Below, one piece after another: positions 54,420 to 63,700 of a stretch of DNA of 64,000 bases. The notes under the pieces are model-generated. The model was not told the origin of the DNA and ran no database searches. It worked only from the letters and a program-made list of their open reading frames with translations. Position 1 is the first letter of the stretch, and every line of letters starts with the position of its first letter. The translations under genes were made by a program, and so were the position numbers. The DNA is from an uncultured Bacteroidales bacterium. Its GTDB lineage: Bacteria; Bacteroidota; Bacteroidia; Bacteroidales; UBA3824. Location: positions 40,092 to 104,091 of the forward strand of contig CALFIU010000063.1 of NCBI GenBank assembly GCA_937877455.1, written 5' to 3'.

Positions 54420-54821
54420 ATGTTTTCTAACGCCTATATAATTGCAATAGCAGCGTCATTGGGGGTGGCGACAATCGTAATAATTTACAGAATTGGCGAA
54501 ATAGTTTTTGAAAAAATCCAGGAAAACAAAAACAAAGAAAAAAATTTCAACATGACAGAGATTTTACAAAACTATCGCAAATCGCTCTTGAAAAGAGAAA
54601 TATACGAAGAAATCCCCAACATTGACAGGTTTTTGAAAATATTGAAGGAAGGAAAAAAGCTTCCACGCGAGTTTTACAAAAACTACGAGGTTAAGTGTAA
54701 CACATTCTTTGTAATGGAATACAACGAACACGAAGAAACGGAAGTTGGGATACGCAAAATTGTTCCCTACTTAGAAAAGAAAGTAAAAGAGCAAAAAAAA
54801 AACACAAAAAAAAATAAATAA
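54420..54821 (+). CDS. Small single-span membrane protein of unknown function
   Basis: A 133-residue protein starting at the ATG at 54420 (MFSNAYIIAIAASLG). One membrane span lies at about 5-24, followed by a charged cytoplasmic part ('NMTEILQNYRKSLLKREIYE') and a very Lys-rich end (EKKVKEQKKNTKKNK). I recognise no family. The frame continues 19 codons upstream to a TTG, less likely. A terminator follows, so it is probably its own unit. Confidence 0.6.
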   Translation: MFSNAYIIAIAASLGVATIVIIYRIGEIVFEKIQENKNKEKNFNMTEILQNYRKSLLKREIYEEIPNIDRFLKILKEGKKLPREFYKNYEVKCNTFFVMEYNEHEETEVGIRKIVPYLEKKVKEQKKNTKKNK

Positions 54822-54865
54822 AAAGTTTGATATAACACAAAACTATTTTTTTGCTCAAAATATTT

Positions 54866-54873
54866 TAATTTTG
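54866..54873 (+). promoter_or_regulatory. Possible -7 element of mutS2
   Basis: TAATTTTG matches TAnnTTTG and abuts the hairpin at 54875. A TTTG at 54850 is too close (12 bases) for a normal -33 element, so the call is tentative. Confidence 0.35.
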
Positions 54874-54874
54874 A

Positions 54875-54904
54875 CCGGCGAAAAACCAACGCCGGATTTT
54901 TTTT
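54875..54904 (+). terminator. Intrinsic terminator between the small membrane protein and mutS2
   Basis: CCGGCG (54875-54880) and CGCCGG (54890-54895) form a GC-rich stem followed by eight T to 54904. It ends only six bases before the mutS2 start codon. Confidence 0.75.
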
Positions 54905-54910
54905 GTAATT

Positions 54911-57382
54911 ATGATTTATCCCAAAAATTTTGAACAAAAAACAGGATTTGACAAAATCCGTGAAATGATAAAAAGCCACTGCATGAGTGGACTCGGCAAA
55001 TGGAAAGTTGACGAGATGTTTTTTTATACCAATTTTAAGACAATAGAAACACAAATTAATCGTACCGAAGAATTTAAGCAAATATTACTTACTGGAAAAG
55101 AATTTCCGCAAGACGGCTATTACGATTTAAGAACAGCGTTAAAAAAAATAGAAACACTTAACACTTACCTAACGGTTTCCGAACTTTTTCAACTAAAAAA
55201 GGGTATGGACTCAATGGTAAAAATAACATCTTTTTTTAAACGCGAAGACTCATCGCAGTTTCTATTTTTAAAATTTTTGTGCCAAGACATAGAAATACCA
55301 AGACCTATAATTCAAAAAATAAACAACATTCTCAACGAAATAGGCGAAGTTAAAGATTCTGCATCACCAGAACTTAAACAAATTCGCAGTCAAATTACAT
55401 CAAAACGAGCTTCCGTGTCTGGTGTTGTAAGTAGATTACTTCGTACAGCAAAAGCACAAGGTTGGACAGAACCAGATGCAGAAATTACACTTCGCGACGG
55501 TAAAATGCTAATTCCTGTACAAAGCGGTGCAAAAAGAAAAATACAAGGAATAGTGGCCGACGAATCAGCAAGTGGAAAAACATCTTTTATAGAACCACTC
55601 GAAAGCGTAGAATTATCAAATGCAATACGCGAATTGGAATTTGCAGAAAAACGCGAAATAATAAAAATTCTTACAGAAATAACCAATCTTGTACGCCCTG
55701 AAATACCAAACCTTGCAAACGCATACAACATTTTGGCTGAATTGGACTTTGCTCGCGCTAAAGCGTTGTTTGCAATAGACAATAACTGTGAAAAGCCAAA
55801 CATAAAACAAACTCCAGAATGTGATTTTATCAACGCTAAACACCCTGTATTATCGCTAACTCTCAAAAATGAAGGTAGAAACGTTGTACCTCTTGACATC
55901 CAACTAAATCAAACCGACAGAATAATTATGATTTCGGGTCCAAACGCTGGTGGCAAGTCGGTATGTTTAAAAACTGCTAGCATAATACAATATATGCACC
56001 AATGCGGAATACTAATACCAGCAAGTTGCCATTCGTCAGTGGGAATTTTCAACGACATTTTTATCGACATAGGCGATGAACAATCTATTGAAAACGATTT
56101 GAGTACATACTCTGGACACCTCACAAACATGAAAGTATTTTTAGACAATGCTACCGACAAATCACTTATTCTCATCGATGAATTTGGTAGTGGAACAGAG
56201 CCAATTCTCGGTGGCGCAATAGCCGAAGCTGTTCTGGAAAGTCTAAACGAAAAACATGTTAAAGGAATTATAACAACACATTACACCAATTTAAAAAATT
56301 ATGCAACCTCTACGCCTGGACTTATAAACGGTGCAATGTTGTACGATAGTTCAGACATGAAACCTCTTTTTACACTCCAAACGGGAAAAACAGGAAACTC
56401 TTTTGCCTTTGAGATTGCACAAAAAACTGGTCTTAGCACCAAAATTCTTAAAAAAGCAGAGGAAATAGCAGGAAGAGAACACATCGACTACGAACGACGC
56501 ATTCAAGAGTTGGAAGAAGATGCAAGAAAAATAAAATTGAGAATGCAAAGCCTTGATGCCAAAGAAAAAAATCTCGAAAGACTTGAACATCAAGCTGCTG
56601 TAGAAATGGAAATAACACTAAGCGAACGCAAAAACATACTCAAAGCTGTTAAAGAACAAGCCGCTGAAATACTAAAATCGGCCAATAAAAAAATAGAAAA
56701 CACAATACTTAGCATAAAACAAGCTAACGCTGAAAAAGAACCTACCAAACAAATACGCAAGGAGTTTGAACAATTTAAACAAGAAACCGAAAAAAAAATC
56801 AACGAAGACGAAAAACTTATAGACAAAAAAATTGAACGCCTTAAACAAAAACAAAAAGAAAAAGCTGAACGCCGTCGTCAAAAACGAGAACAAAAAGCTG
56901 AACTACAAAACCAAAAGACAATAAAACCACTCGAAGTTGGCGATAAAGTTTTGCTCGATGGGCAAGGTTCTCCTTTAAAAATACTCGCCATTAAAGACAA
57001 TAAGGCACTTGTAGCATTGGGACACATGCAAACATTTGTTGACACTAATAGGCTTACAGCCGTAGAAAATGTTGGTAAAAAAGACGAGCCCAAAGTAAAT
57101 GTTACAATAAAAAGCGAGAAAAAAAGTGGAAGTTTTCTATTTGGACTTGATGTTCGTGGTTTGCGCGGTGATCAAGCCGTGGAACGTGTAGCCAAATATA
57201 TTGACGAAGCTCTCGCTGCTGGCGCAACAGAAATAAAAATCCTACACGGGACAGGCAATGGTATCCTTCGCTCGTTAATCCGCGACTACTTATCAACACA
57301 AAACATAATAAAAAATTTTCATGACGAAAAAATAGACCTCGGTGGTGCTGGAATTACTGTGGCAACAATTGATAGTTATTAA
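54911..57382 (+). CDS. mutS2: MutS2 family ATPase with Smr domain
   Basis: An 823-residue protein. After helical MutS-type core domains comes the ATPase with Walker A 'ISGPNAGGKSVCLKTA' and Walker B 'LILIDEFGSGTEP'. A long coiled coil (about 520-665, very Lys/Glu-rich), a KOW-like stretch ('EVGDKVLLDGQGSPLKIL') and a C-terminal Smr nuclease domain (LDVRGLRGDQAVE, HGTGNGILRSLI) follow. Family members suppress recombination or rescue collided ribosomes. There is no mismatch-binding N-terminal domain, which separates it from MutS. Confidence 0.96.
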   Translation: MIYPKNFEQKTGFDKIREMIKSHCMSGLGKWKVDEMFFYTNFKTIETQINRTEEFKQILLTGKEFPQDGYYDLRTALKKIETLNTYLTVSELFQLKKGMDSMVKITSFFKREDSSQFLFLKFLCQDIEIPRPIIQKINNILNEIGEVKDSASPELKQIRSQITSKRASVSGVVSRLLRTAKAQGWTEPDAEITLRDGKMLIPVQSGAKRKIQGIVADESASGKTSFIEPLESVELSNAIRELEFAEKREIIKILTEITNLVRPEIPNLANAYNILAELDFARAKALFAIDNNCEKPNIKQTPECDFINAKHPVLSLTLKNEGRNVVPLDIQLNQTDRIIMISGPNAGGKSVCLKTASIIQYMHQCGILIPASCHSSVGIFNDIFIDIGDEQSIENDLSTYSGHLTNMKVFLDNATDKSLILIDEFGSGTEPILGGAIAEAVLESLNEKHVKGIITTHYTNLKNYATSTPGLINGAMLYDSSDMKPLFTLQTGKTGNSFAFEIAQKTGLSTKILKKAEEIAGREHIDYERRIQELEEDARKIKLRMQSLDAKEKNLERLEHQAAVEMEITLSERKNILKAVKEQAAEILKSANKKIENTILSIKQANAEKEPTKQIRKEFEQFKQETEKKINEDEKLIDKKIERLKQKQKEKAERRRQKREQKAELQNQKTIKPLEVGDKVLLDGQGSPLKILAIKDNKALVALGHMQTFVDTNRLTAVENVGKKDEPKVNVTIKSEKKSGSFLFGLDVRGLRGDQAVERVAKYIDEALAAGATEIKILHGTGNGILRSLIRDYLSTQNIIKNFHDEKIDLGGAGITVATIDSY

Positions 57383-57427
57383 AAAAACGCATATTATACA
57401 CAAAAAAAGATTGTAATAATATGCGTT
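57380..57427 (-). terminator. Terminator between mutS2 and the 325-residue protein gene
   Basis: AACGCATATTAT (57386-57397) and ATAATATGCGTT (57416-57427) pair perfectly over 12 bp. On the minus strand a T run follows (57381-57387), so it ends the 57436 gene and may also stop mutS2 transcripts. Confidence 0.75.
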
Positions 57428-57435
57428 ATAAATTT

Positions 57436-58413
57436 TTATATTTTTTCTACTTCAACAGTTACAACAGTCTTGTTAAGAAGTTGATAAGCTATTTCACCAT
57501 AGGTAATAATGCAGTTATAAGAAAATTTCTTTCCCTCAAAATCTCCATGGAGATAGTATATTATACAGGATAAGCATAACAAAACATTGTTTTTTGTATT
57601 AAGTTTTTTGTTAAAGCCATCAATATAATTTTCTCTCTTACGACCAAGTCTATATTTCTCACCTGCAACAATAGGAGCATAAAACTGAACTTCTTTTTTT
57701 AGACTATTGATTAACACAGACTCTCGATTGATAAGCGCACCACACTGATTTTGAACAAGTTTTTGACGTTCAAAAGGCAATGTTCCAAACAAATTGGCAA
57801 TATTGCCTTGTTTTCCATCTATCAAACAACTACTCTGTACGTATGATGTTTTTGGAAAAACTATTTCTGGCGAATCTGGTTCTATCTCGTCAAAGTTAAG
57901 AATTTCTGAATGAACATAATAATCATTAGAAAGTTTAACGTGCATAACAGCAGCTTTATCATAAAGCAACTTGCCATCCATACCAGAAACAACAACAGAT
58001 TTTTCAACTCCTATTTTTTCTATATCAACACCAGCTACAAAACCTGCAACAGGGTAATCAAAAATACCATCGTATGAAAGTGAATTTTTAGAAAAATTTT
58101 CTAAAACCAATGTATCCATTGGTATGGTTAAAAGCGTAAAACCAGTTTCAAAACTATTAAAAGCAATTTTATTTATATTATTTTCGTCAAAAACTTCCAA
58201 GAATACATCTTTTGCAATATTGGTAAAATCGTAAACAAAAATACGTTCCTCGTCCTTAAGCCCAACCTTATCGATAAAATAAACCGTAGAACCAGCTATC
58301 CATTTACCAGCAGGAAGTCCTTCCAACGCTCTTGGACTACCAGCAAGCAACATCACTCTTCCTTGCAAGATAAAAGTTTTTACCTCGTCTTTGGTATATA
58401 ATTTATTTTCCAT
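57436..58413 (-). CDS. Uncharacterised 325-residue cytoplasmic protein
   Basis: No signal peptide or membrane span. The N-terminus 'GRVMLLAGSPRALEGLPAGK' followed by WIAGSTVYF is the opening of an uncharacterised bacterial family I have seen in several phyla; the start of that family is like that of FIST sensory domains, but I cannot confirm kinship. The central part has 'FDYPVAGFVAGVDIEKIG' and a C-terminal 'CGALINRESVLINS'. It starts nine bases after the stop of the 77-residue gene, so the two are co-transcribed and probably act together. Confidence 0.7.
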   Translation of the reverse strand: MENKLYTKDEVKTFILQGRVMLLAGSPRALEGLPAGKWIAGSTVYFIDKVGLKDEERIFVYDFTNIAKDVFLEVFDENNINKIAFNSFETGFTLLTIPMDTLVLENFSKNSLSYDGIFDYPVAGFVAGVDIEKIGVEKSVVVSGMDGKLLYDKAAVMHVKLSNDYYVHSEILNFDEIEPDSPEIVFPKTSYVQSSCLIDGKQGNIANLFGTLPFERQKLVQNQCGALINRESVLINSLKKEVQFYAPIVAGEKYRLGRKRENYIDGFNKKLNTKNNVLLCLSCIIYYLHGDFEGKKFSYNCIITYGEIAYQLLNKTVVTVEVEKI

Positions 58414-58422
58414 TTAAAACTT

Positions 58423-58656
58423 CTAATTCTTAAAAATATTTTTACAATCTTCTCTTACACCATACTCATACTTACAACAAAGCTTGTACAACTCGTCTGC
58501 AGCTTCGTCAACAGTACGTTTCCCTCGTTCTATATCTTTCGACAACTGAAAAATAAAAACTTTAAAGGCGTAGTTTTTAAATTCATATTGTAACTGACCA
58601 TTTACTAATTGTTTCCATTCCGGTCGTTCTCGTGGCGGCACTACAAATGTTTCCAT
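58423..58656 (-). CDS. Small protein linked to the 325-residue gene
   Basis: A 77-residue soluble protein: 'PPRERPEWKQLVNGQLQYEF' at the start and a helical C-terminal half with 'TVDEAADELYKLCCKYE'. There is no known motif. Its tight spacing (nine bases) with the following gene suggests a shared function, perhaps as a partner subunit. I cannot assign a function. Confidence 0.65.
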   Translation of the reverse strand: METFVVPPRERPEWKQLVNGQLQYEFKNYAFKVFIFQLSKDIERGKRTVDEAADELYKLCCKYEYGVREDCKNIFKN

Positions 58657-58751
58657 TTTTTATATATAATATAAAGGTGTATTTTCTATTACCAAAATTA
58701 CAAAAAAAATCCATACTGCAATTTTTTTTATCAAAAAACATACAAAAAAAA

Positions 58752-59537
58752 CTACAATACCGCTGCCTTCACCGAATAGTTAATACTACCAGAAAGCGGC
58801 GAACTGCTATAAACCCAATTCCAATTGTCTTCACGATTTAATTCTGGCATTTGACATTGTATAATTTGACGGTTAGAAACTTCAAGATTATCTGAGTTTT
58901 TACGTATTTCTACACAAGGTGTTATCAAGCAAGATTTTCCCTTGGGCAAACTATTAACATGACTTTGTTGTATTTCTGTTATTAACTGACGTGCAGAAAA
59001 ATCGTCAAGTAGTTCCTTTCTATCAAGATAATCAACAATCAAGTCGTCGAGAAAAGCAAGCGTATTAACCGATACAACAAAATCAAATTCGTTAAGACAT
59101 TCTACATAACCACCATGACAATAGTTTTTGTTACAAATAAGAATATCAATAGTAAAATTCTTATAATTTTCAAGCGAATTGTATGTCTCAACAATCATTT
59201 TGGTAATATCTTCTTTCACAAACTTTACATTTGGAAAGTTTGATGCCCTTGCTCTAACTCTCGCTGGGTGTACCACATCTATAAAAACCACCTCATCAAA
59301 CATCCTTGCAAGTTCCATTATTGGCACATCAAAACACCAACCACTACCAATAACTGCGGCTCGTTTCTTGCTTTTCACCCTCGTAGCAGCATGCGTTATA
59401 TATCGCTTTGTATTAAGAAGGTGTTGCCCCCAATTTTTTATTTCCGAAATATAACGATAGTAATACTCTCTGGACTCAAACTCATAACCCATACGAGCAT
59501 AAATTGTGTTTTCTGTTATTTTAAAAGGATTTATCAT
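58752..59537 (-). CDS. SAM-dependent methyltransferase-like protein
   Basis: A 261-residue protein with a Rossmann-like core: motif I 'RAAVIGSGWCFDVPIMELA', the acidic end of strand 2 'VVFIDVVHPAR', and 'NVKFVKEDITKM' for the next strand. The usual motif I is ExGxGxG; here it is GSGWCFD, so SAM binding is plausible but not certain. 'DFVVSVNTLAFLDDLI' resembles motif IV. It overlaps the hydrolase gene upstream by 17 bases, which implies translational coupling. Confidence 0.6.
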   Translation of the reverse strand: MINPFKITENTIYARMGYEFESREYYYRYISEIKNWGQHLLNTKRYITHAATRVKSKKRAAVIGSGWCFDVPIMELARMFDEVVFIDVVHPARVRARASNFPNVKFVKEDITKMIVETYNSLENYKNFTIDILICNKNYCHGGYVECLNEFDFVVSVNTLAFLDDLIVDYLDRKELLDDFSARQLITEIQQSHVNSLPKGKSCLITPCVEIRKNSDNLEVSNRQIIQCQMPELNREDNWNWVYSSSPLSGSINYSVKAAVL

Positions 59538-60306
59538 GGTTTATCAATTTAGCACCAAGTTTTTCTGCCTGAACAAAAATTTCATCAGCCGAATGTTCAA
59601 AACCTTTAACTGGCGACATACAATCAACCAAAATTTTAAGTTTACTACATAACACTGGACAAAATGCTACAATCTGCGCCACCGAATTGGCTACACAATG
59701 CGACTGTGCTTCTCCCGCTACAAAAATATTATCAAACCCACCAAGAAACGTAGCAAGTTCGTCATTAAATTTTGTTTCGGGTGCATCGTCATAAACCACT
59801 TCCGCCATAAACGCACCAAAATGCTCGGTATTTTGGCAAGTTCCTTTGTATGTTACAGCAAAACTATGGTCGTTTGACAACTTTTTCCAACGGTCAACAG
59901 CTGCATTAAGCGGTTCAAAAAATTTTGCTCCATTACTATTTGCAATGCAATGTTTTGGCCAAATAGTATGCTGTTTTCCATTTTTACTAAGTTGACTAAG
60001 GTAATTTTCTACCAACGAAAAGTTCCCATCAATAGGTATCCACCTTTTTTTCAAAACATCATCAAGGCTTACAATAGTGTATGGTTTTGGATTACAACCT
60101 TGAGAATCAACCCAAAATGCTGGAAGCGATATATTATTTTCGCTATGCCAATCGGCTGTAAATTGTATATGACTTATTTCTGCTGAATATTTTCTTATCC
60201 AATCAGCAAGACGTTGCATATCTTTTTCCGCATCGGGAACATAAAGCGATGCTCCAGGAACACAAAAATCGTTTTGCGGATCTATTACTAAAAGTGCATT
60301 TTTCAT
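59521..60306 (-). CDS. Nicotinamidase/isochorismatase-like cysteine hydrolase
   Basis: A protein of about 261 residues. The catalytic triad of the family is visible: Asp in 'LLVIDPQNDFCVPGASL', Lys in 'AVTYKGTCQN' and Cys in 'AGEAQSHCVANSV'. Metal-site residues Asp and His are in 'TADWHSENNISL' and His in 'WPKHC', but the His usually six residues after the first His is Asn. Conversion of nicotinamide to nicotinate is the known activity of the closest family; other amides are possible. The ATG at 60306 is preferred to a GTG at 60312. It is the first gene of the minus-strand group. Confidence 0.78.
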   Translation of the reverse strand: MKNALLVIDPQNDFCVPGASLYVPDAEKDMQRLADWIRKYSAEISHIQFTADWHSENNISLPAFWVDSQGCNPKPYTIVSLDDVLKKRWIPIDGNFSLVENYLSQLSKNGKQHTIWPKHCIANSNGAKFFEPLNAAVDRWKKLSNDHSFAVTYKGTCQNTEHFGAFMAEVVYDDAPETKFNDELATFLGGFDNIFVAGEAQSHCVANSVAQIVAFCPVLCSKLKILVDCMSPVKGFEHSADEIFVQAEKLGAKLINHDKSF

Positions 60307-60521
60307 AACCACAATTTTTTGGTAAAACCTTTGTGTTAATAAAACACAAAATTATAAATATTTTTCAAAAAAAAATATTTATTCTCAAATTATTAAAAAG
60401 AAATTCATTTGGTAAATGTAAATAGCCACAAAAAACAATTTTATACCTAAAAATACACAATAATATTTTTTTTGCCCCATAAAAATACACTTAAAAAACA
60501 CATTTGTCCACCTGCAACAAC

Positions 60522-60540
60522 ACCTTAAGGTATAACTTTG
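60522..60540 (+). promoter_or_regulatory. Promoter-like box with adjacent palindrome
   Basis: TAACTTTG (60533-60540) matches the -7 element. The perfect palindrome ACCTTAAGGT (60522-60531) lies right in front of it and could be an operator. The nearest TTTG (60503) is 26 bases away, further than usual. Confidence 0.5.
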
Positions 60541-60545
60541 CATAC

Positions 60546-60685
60546 GTAATCCAAGTGATTAAGGCGGCTAATATACAGCCAATATTTTTAAATAACGCTT
60601 AGATAATTACAGACAAGATATGATTTTTGATTTTACTTTATTTTTAACCCCAGCCGCCTTCAAAACTTGGAATAATTTTTTTTTT
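60546..60685 (+). ncRNA. Candidate structured small RNA of unknown family
   Basis: Inside the 463-base gap before the sensor gene. CCAAGT (60551-60556) pairs with ACTTGG (60665-60670) and AAGGCGGCT (60561-60569) with AGCCGCCTT (60652-60660), giving 15 exact pairs broken by a symmetric four-by-four internal loop. They enclose about 82 AU-rich bases. A TAACTTTG box lies just upstream and a T run (60676-60685) just after, both for the plus strand. There is no open frame of note. The size and a long closing stem recall 6S-like RNAs of Bacteroidota, but I cannot place it. Confidence 0.55.
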
Positions 60686-60739
60686 AACTGTTTTTTTTAA
60701 AATCTCTTTTTAAGTATATTTTAGTGTAATTTGGTTAAG

Positions 60740-60771
60740 AAACGGCGGAATCCTCTTTCGTCGTTTTTTTT
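60740..60771 (+). terminator. Intrinsic terminator, plus strand
   Basis: The stem runs 60740-60750 with 60756-60766 (11 pairs, two G-U) around a five-base loop, followed by eight T. No gene precedes it on the plus strand within 3 kb except the candidate RNA, for which it may be a second terminator. Confidence 0.75.
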
Positions 60772-63700
60772 ATAATTTTATTCTACAAATTAAAATACTC
60801 CCCGATGGATTACCTCTCCGAAATTCAAGCCCACCACCATGCAACATCAAATAGCCGTTTGCAACATATAGACTCATGCAGGTTACAAAATCATCTCCCG
60901 TTTTTTTATTCAGTTGAAACAACATATCATATATTTTACTCATTTCAAACCCTTCTGGCATACCTACACCTGTATCACTCACCGTAATATAAAACGAACT
61001 TACATCATCGGGATTGTTTTCTATGCCCAACTGTATATTTCCTTGGGTTTCTGTAAATTTTATCGAATTGCAAATAAGTATATCTATTACCCTACCTATT
61101 TTTTCCTTATTGATTTTGACATTCAACGATGGATAATCAGAATGAAAAACATAATTTAATTGTTTTTCTTCAAAACTATTTCTAAACTTTTCGCCCAATT
61201 GTCTAACAAAATTAACAATTTCAACCTGTTCAAATGTCAACTTAACTTCATCTTTGCTAAGTTTAATAAAATCATGAATATTAGACGAAAAATCACTACG
61301 ATTGAGTTCATCAGACGAATAATTAGAGCCAATATTTTCTAACAATTTTAACCAAGCATCACTACGACGCTCTTCAAAATTAGTTTCTACAATTATGCTC
61401 CGCTTTTTCAACTGCTTATATTTACACCAAAATATAGAAAAAACAATTGACACAGCCAACAAAACATAAATTACCTTGGCTACATTGCTAAGATAAAATG
61501 GTGCAGGCACAATAAAAACGTATGTTTTTTGTGGCGATACACTATTGGAATAATATGCTCTTACATCAAGTTTATATGTTCCATAATCCATGCCATCAAA
61601 AAAGAGCGTATTGCTTCCCATTGGTATGGTTACTTCTTTTTCGCCATCAAAAACATAAGAATAACTTACCTTTTCTTTGGGTAACCAACTACCTGCCGAA
61701 AAAACAATAGTTGTTGGCAAATTCTTTTTTGCAATTACAAAAGTGTCGCAATAGTGTATTTTTTTATCCAACACCTTAACACCATTAAATTCTGTTGATA
61801 AATCAACATATTGTCCACCAATAACGAGTTCACTTATCGACACAGAAACAATATCTTCGCTTTGTACTATCTTTACAGGCTCGAAATAAGTAACACCATA
61901 CATTCCTCCAAAAAACAAAGTGCCATCATTTGCAATTGCACACGAATTTTTTGAAAACTCGTTTCCTTGTAGCCCATCATCTACGTAAAAATTGATACAA
62001 GACTCATCTTCGGGATTAAATTTACATATACCACAATTGGTAGATAGCCAAATATTGCCATCGTTATCGGGCAAAATAGAACAAACCATTTCTCCTGGCA
62101 AACCTCCTTCAATGCTATATTTTTTTATAAAGCCATTTCGCGATGCCTTAATTAGCCCAGTGCCAGTACCTGCCCAAACATATTGCCCATCGTAATAAAC
62201 AGAATATAAAATAACTCCTTCTAATGCAATGTTTTTTCCATTAAAAAAAGATATAAAACTTTCATTTTTAATATCATAGCAAAATAATCCTCTAAACGAC
62301 CCTATAAAAAGCAAATCGTCGCAAGAATGATAAAGACAATTAATATAGCCATCTGGCAACAAATTAGCATTAGACGAAAAATTATAACCATCTCGTACTG
62401 AAGGAATTTGGTATATGTCTTTCTTTTTTGGATTAATCCTAAAAAGACCTCCGCCCATTGTTCCTGCCCAAATATTTCCATGATTATCAATAGTAAGCGC
62501 ATAAACATTTCTCAAACCTTGGTCAACCATCCAACTAACATTTGGATAAGTACATTTTCCTGTGGCAGGATCAAACACACACAAACCACCATGGAAAGCT
62601 CCAAGCCAAATATTACCAATAGAATCCTCCAATATTGACATTATAACATTAGGAACACAATGGTTGCTACCATCATAAACATAATGTTTAACGCTATCTG
62701 TTTTTGTGTCGACAATATAAAGACCATCGTTGTCGGTTCCAACATAGAGCAAACCACTTTTTGACATATAAACCGAGCCAACGCATGTATTACCAATAAT
62801 ATTTTTTGTCCAAGAACGACACCCATAATAGCCAAAAGAATACTTAGCCGAAAATTGTCGTAATATACCTTTTTGATAAAAAGCAATCCAAAGATTGCCT
62901 TTGTTGTCGTGCATAACATCATGAACTTTACCAGCTTCAAGGTTTAAACCACCATAACTAATACTATGGCTAACAGTCTTTTTTGCAATAGGATCTATAC
63001 GCTTTAACCCGCCTCCTTCTGTACAAACATAGACTACACGCCCATCAAGCACCTTTATATTATAAGTAAAATAACCGCTATCTATTTTTTCAAAACGATT
63101 ATGTTTCGCATCAAGCATATATAAACCAAGTTGACTATTGGCAGCATACACATTGCCAGCATTATCGCATGCCACTGCCGAAACACTAAGATCCCCATAG
63201 GCTCGTCCCTCAAATTTATAAGCAGTGTACCTATTATCGGGCGATACCTTTGTAAGACCATAATCTCCCGATGCTACCCAAAGATTGCCCTGCGTATCCT
63301 CATCTATATGTATCAAAATATAACCGACTTGCGAACAATTTAACTGATATGCTGCTGCACTATCAGCAATGTATTCAAATATACCATGACTTGATGTACA
63401 AATATATATACGTCCATCTTTACGTTCAAGTATATGCTGAACCGACGGACGTACAACTCGGTTGTTTTTTTGCAAATGTAAATCTATCGTATTAAATCGA
63501 TTAAATTCTGGGTCATAAACCTGTAAACCACTATGAGTAGAAACCCAAATTTTGCCATCGCTGGTTTCGCTAACAGAATTTATATAATTGTCGGCAAGTG
63601 AATAAGGATTGTTCTCGTCGTAAAAATATTTTTTTATAGTAGAGCCATCGTAAGAATTGAGCCCATTTTCAGTGGCTATCCAAATAGTATTGTCGGAAGT

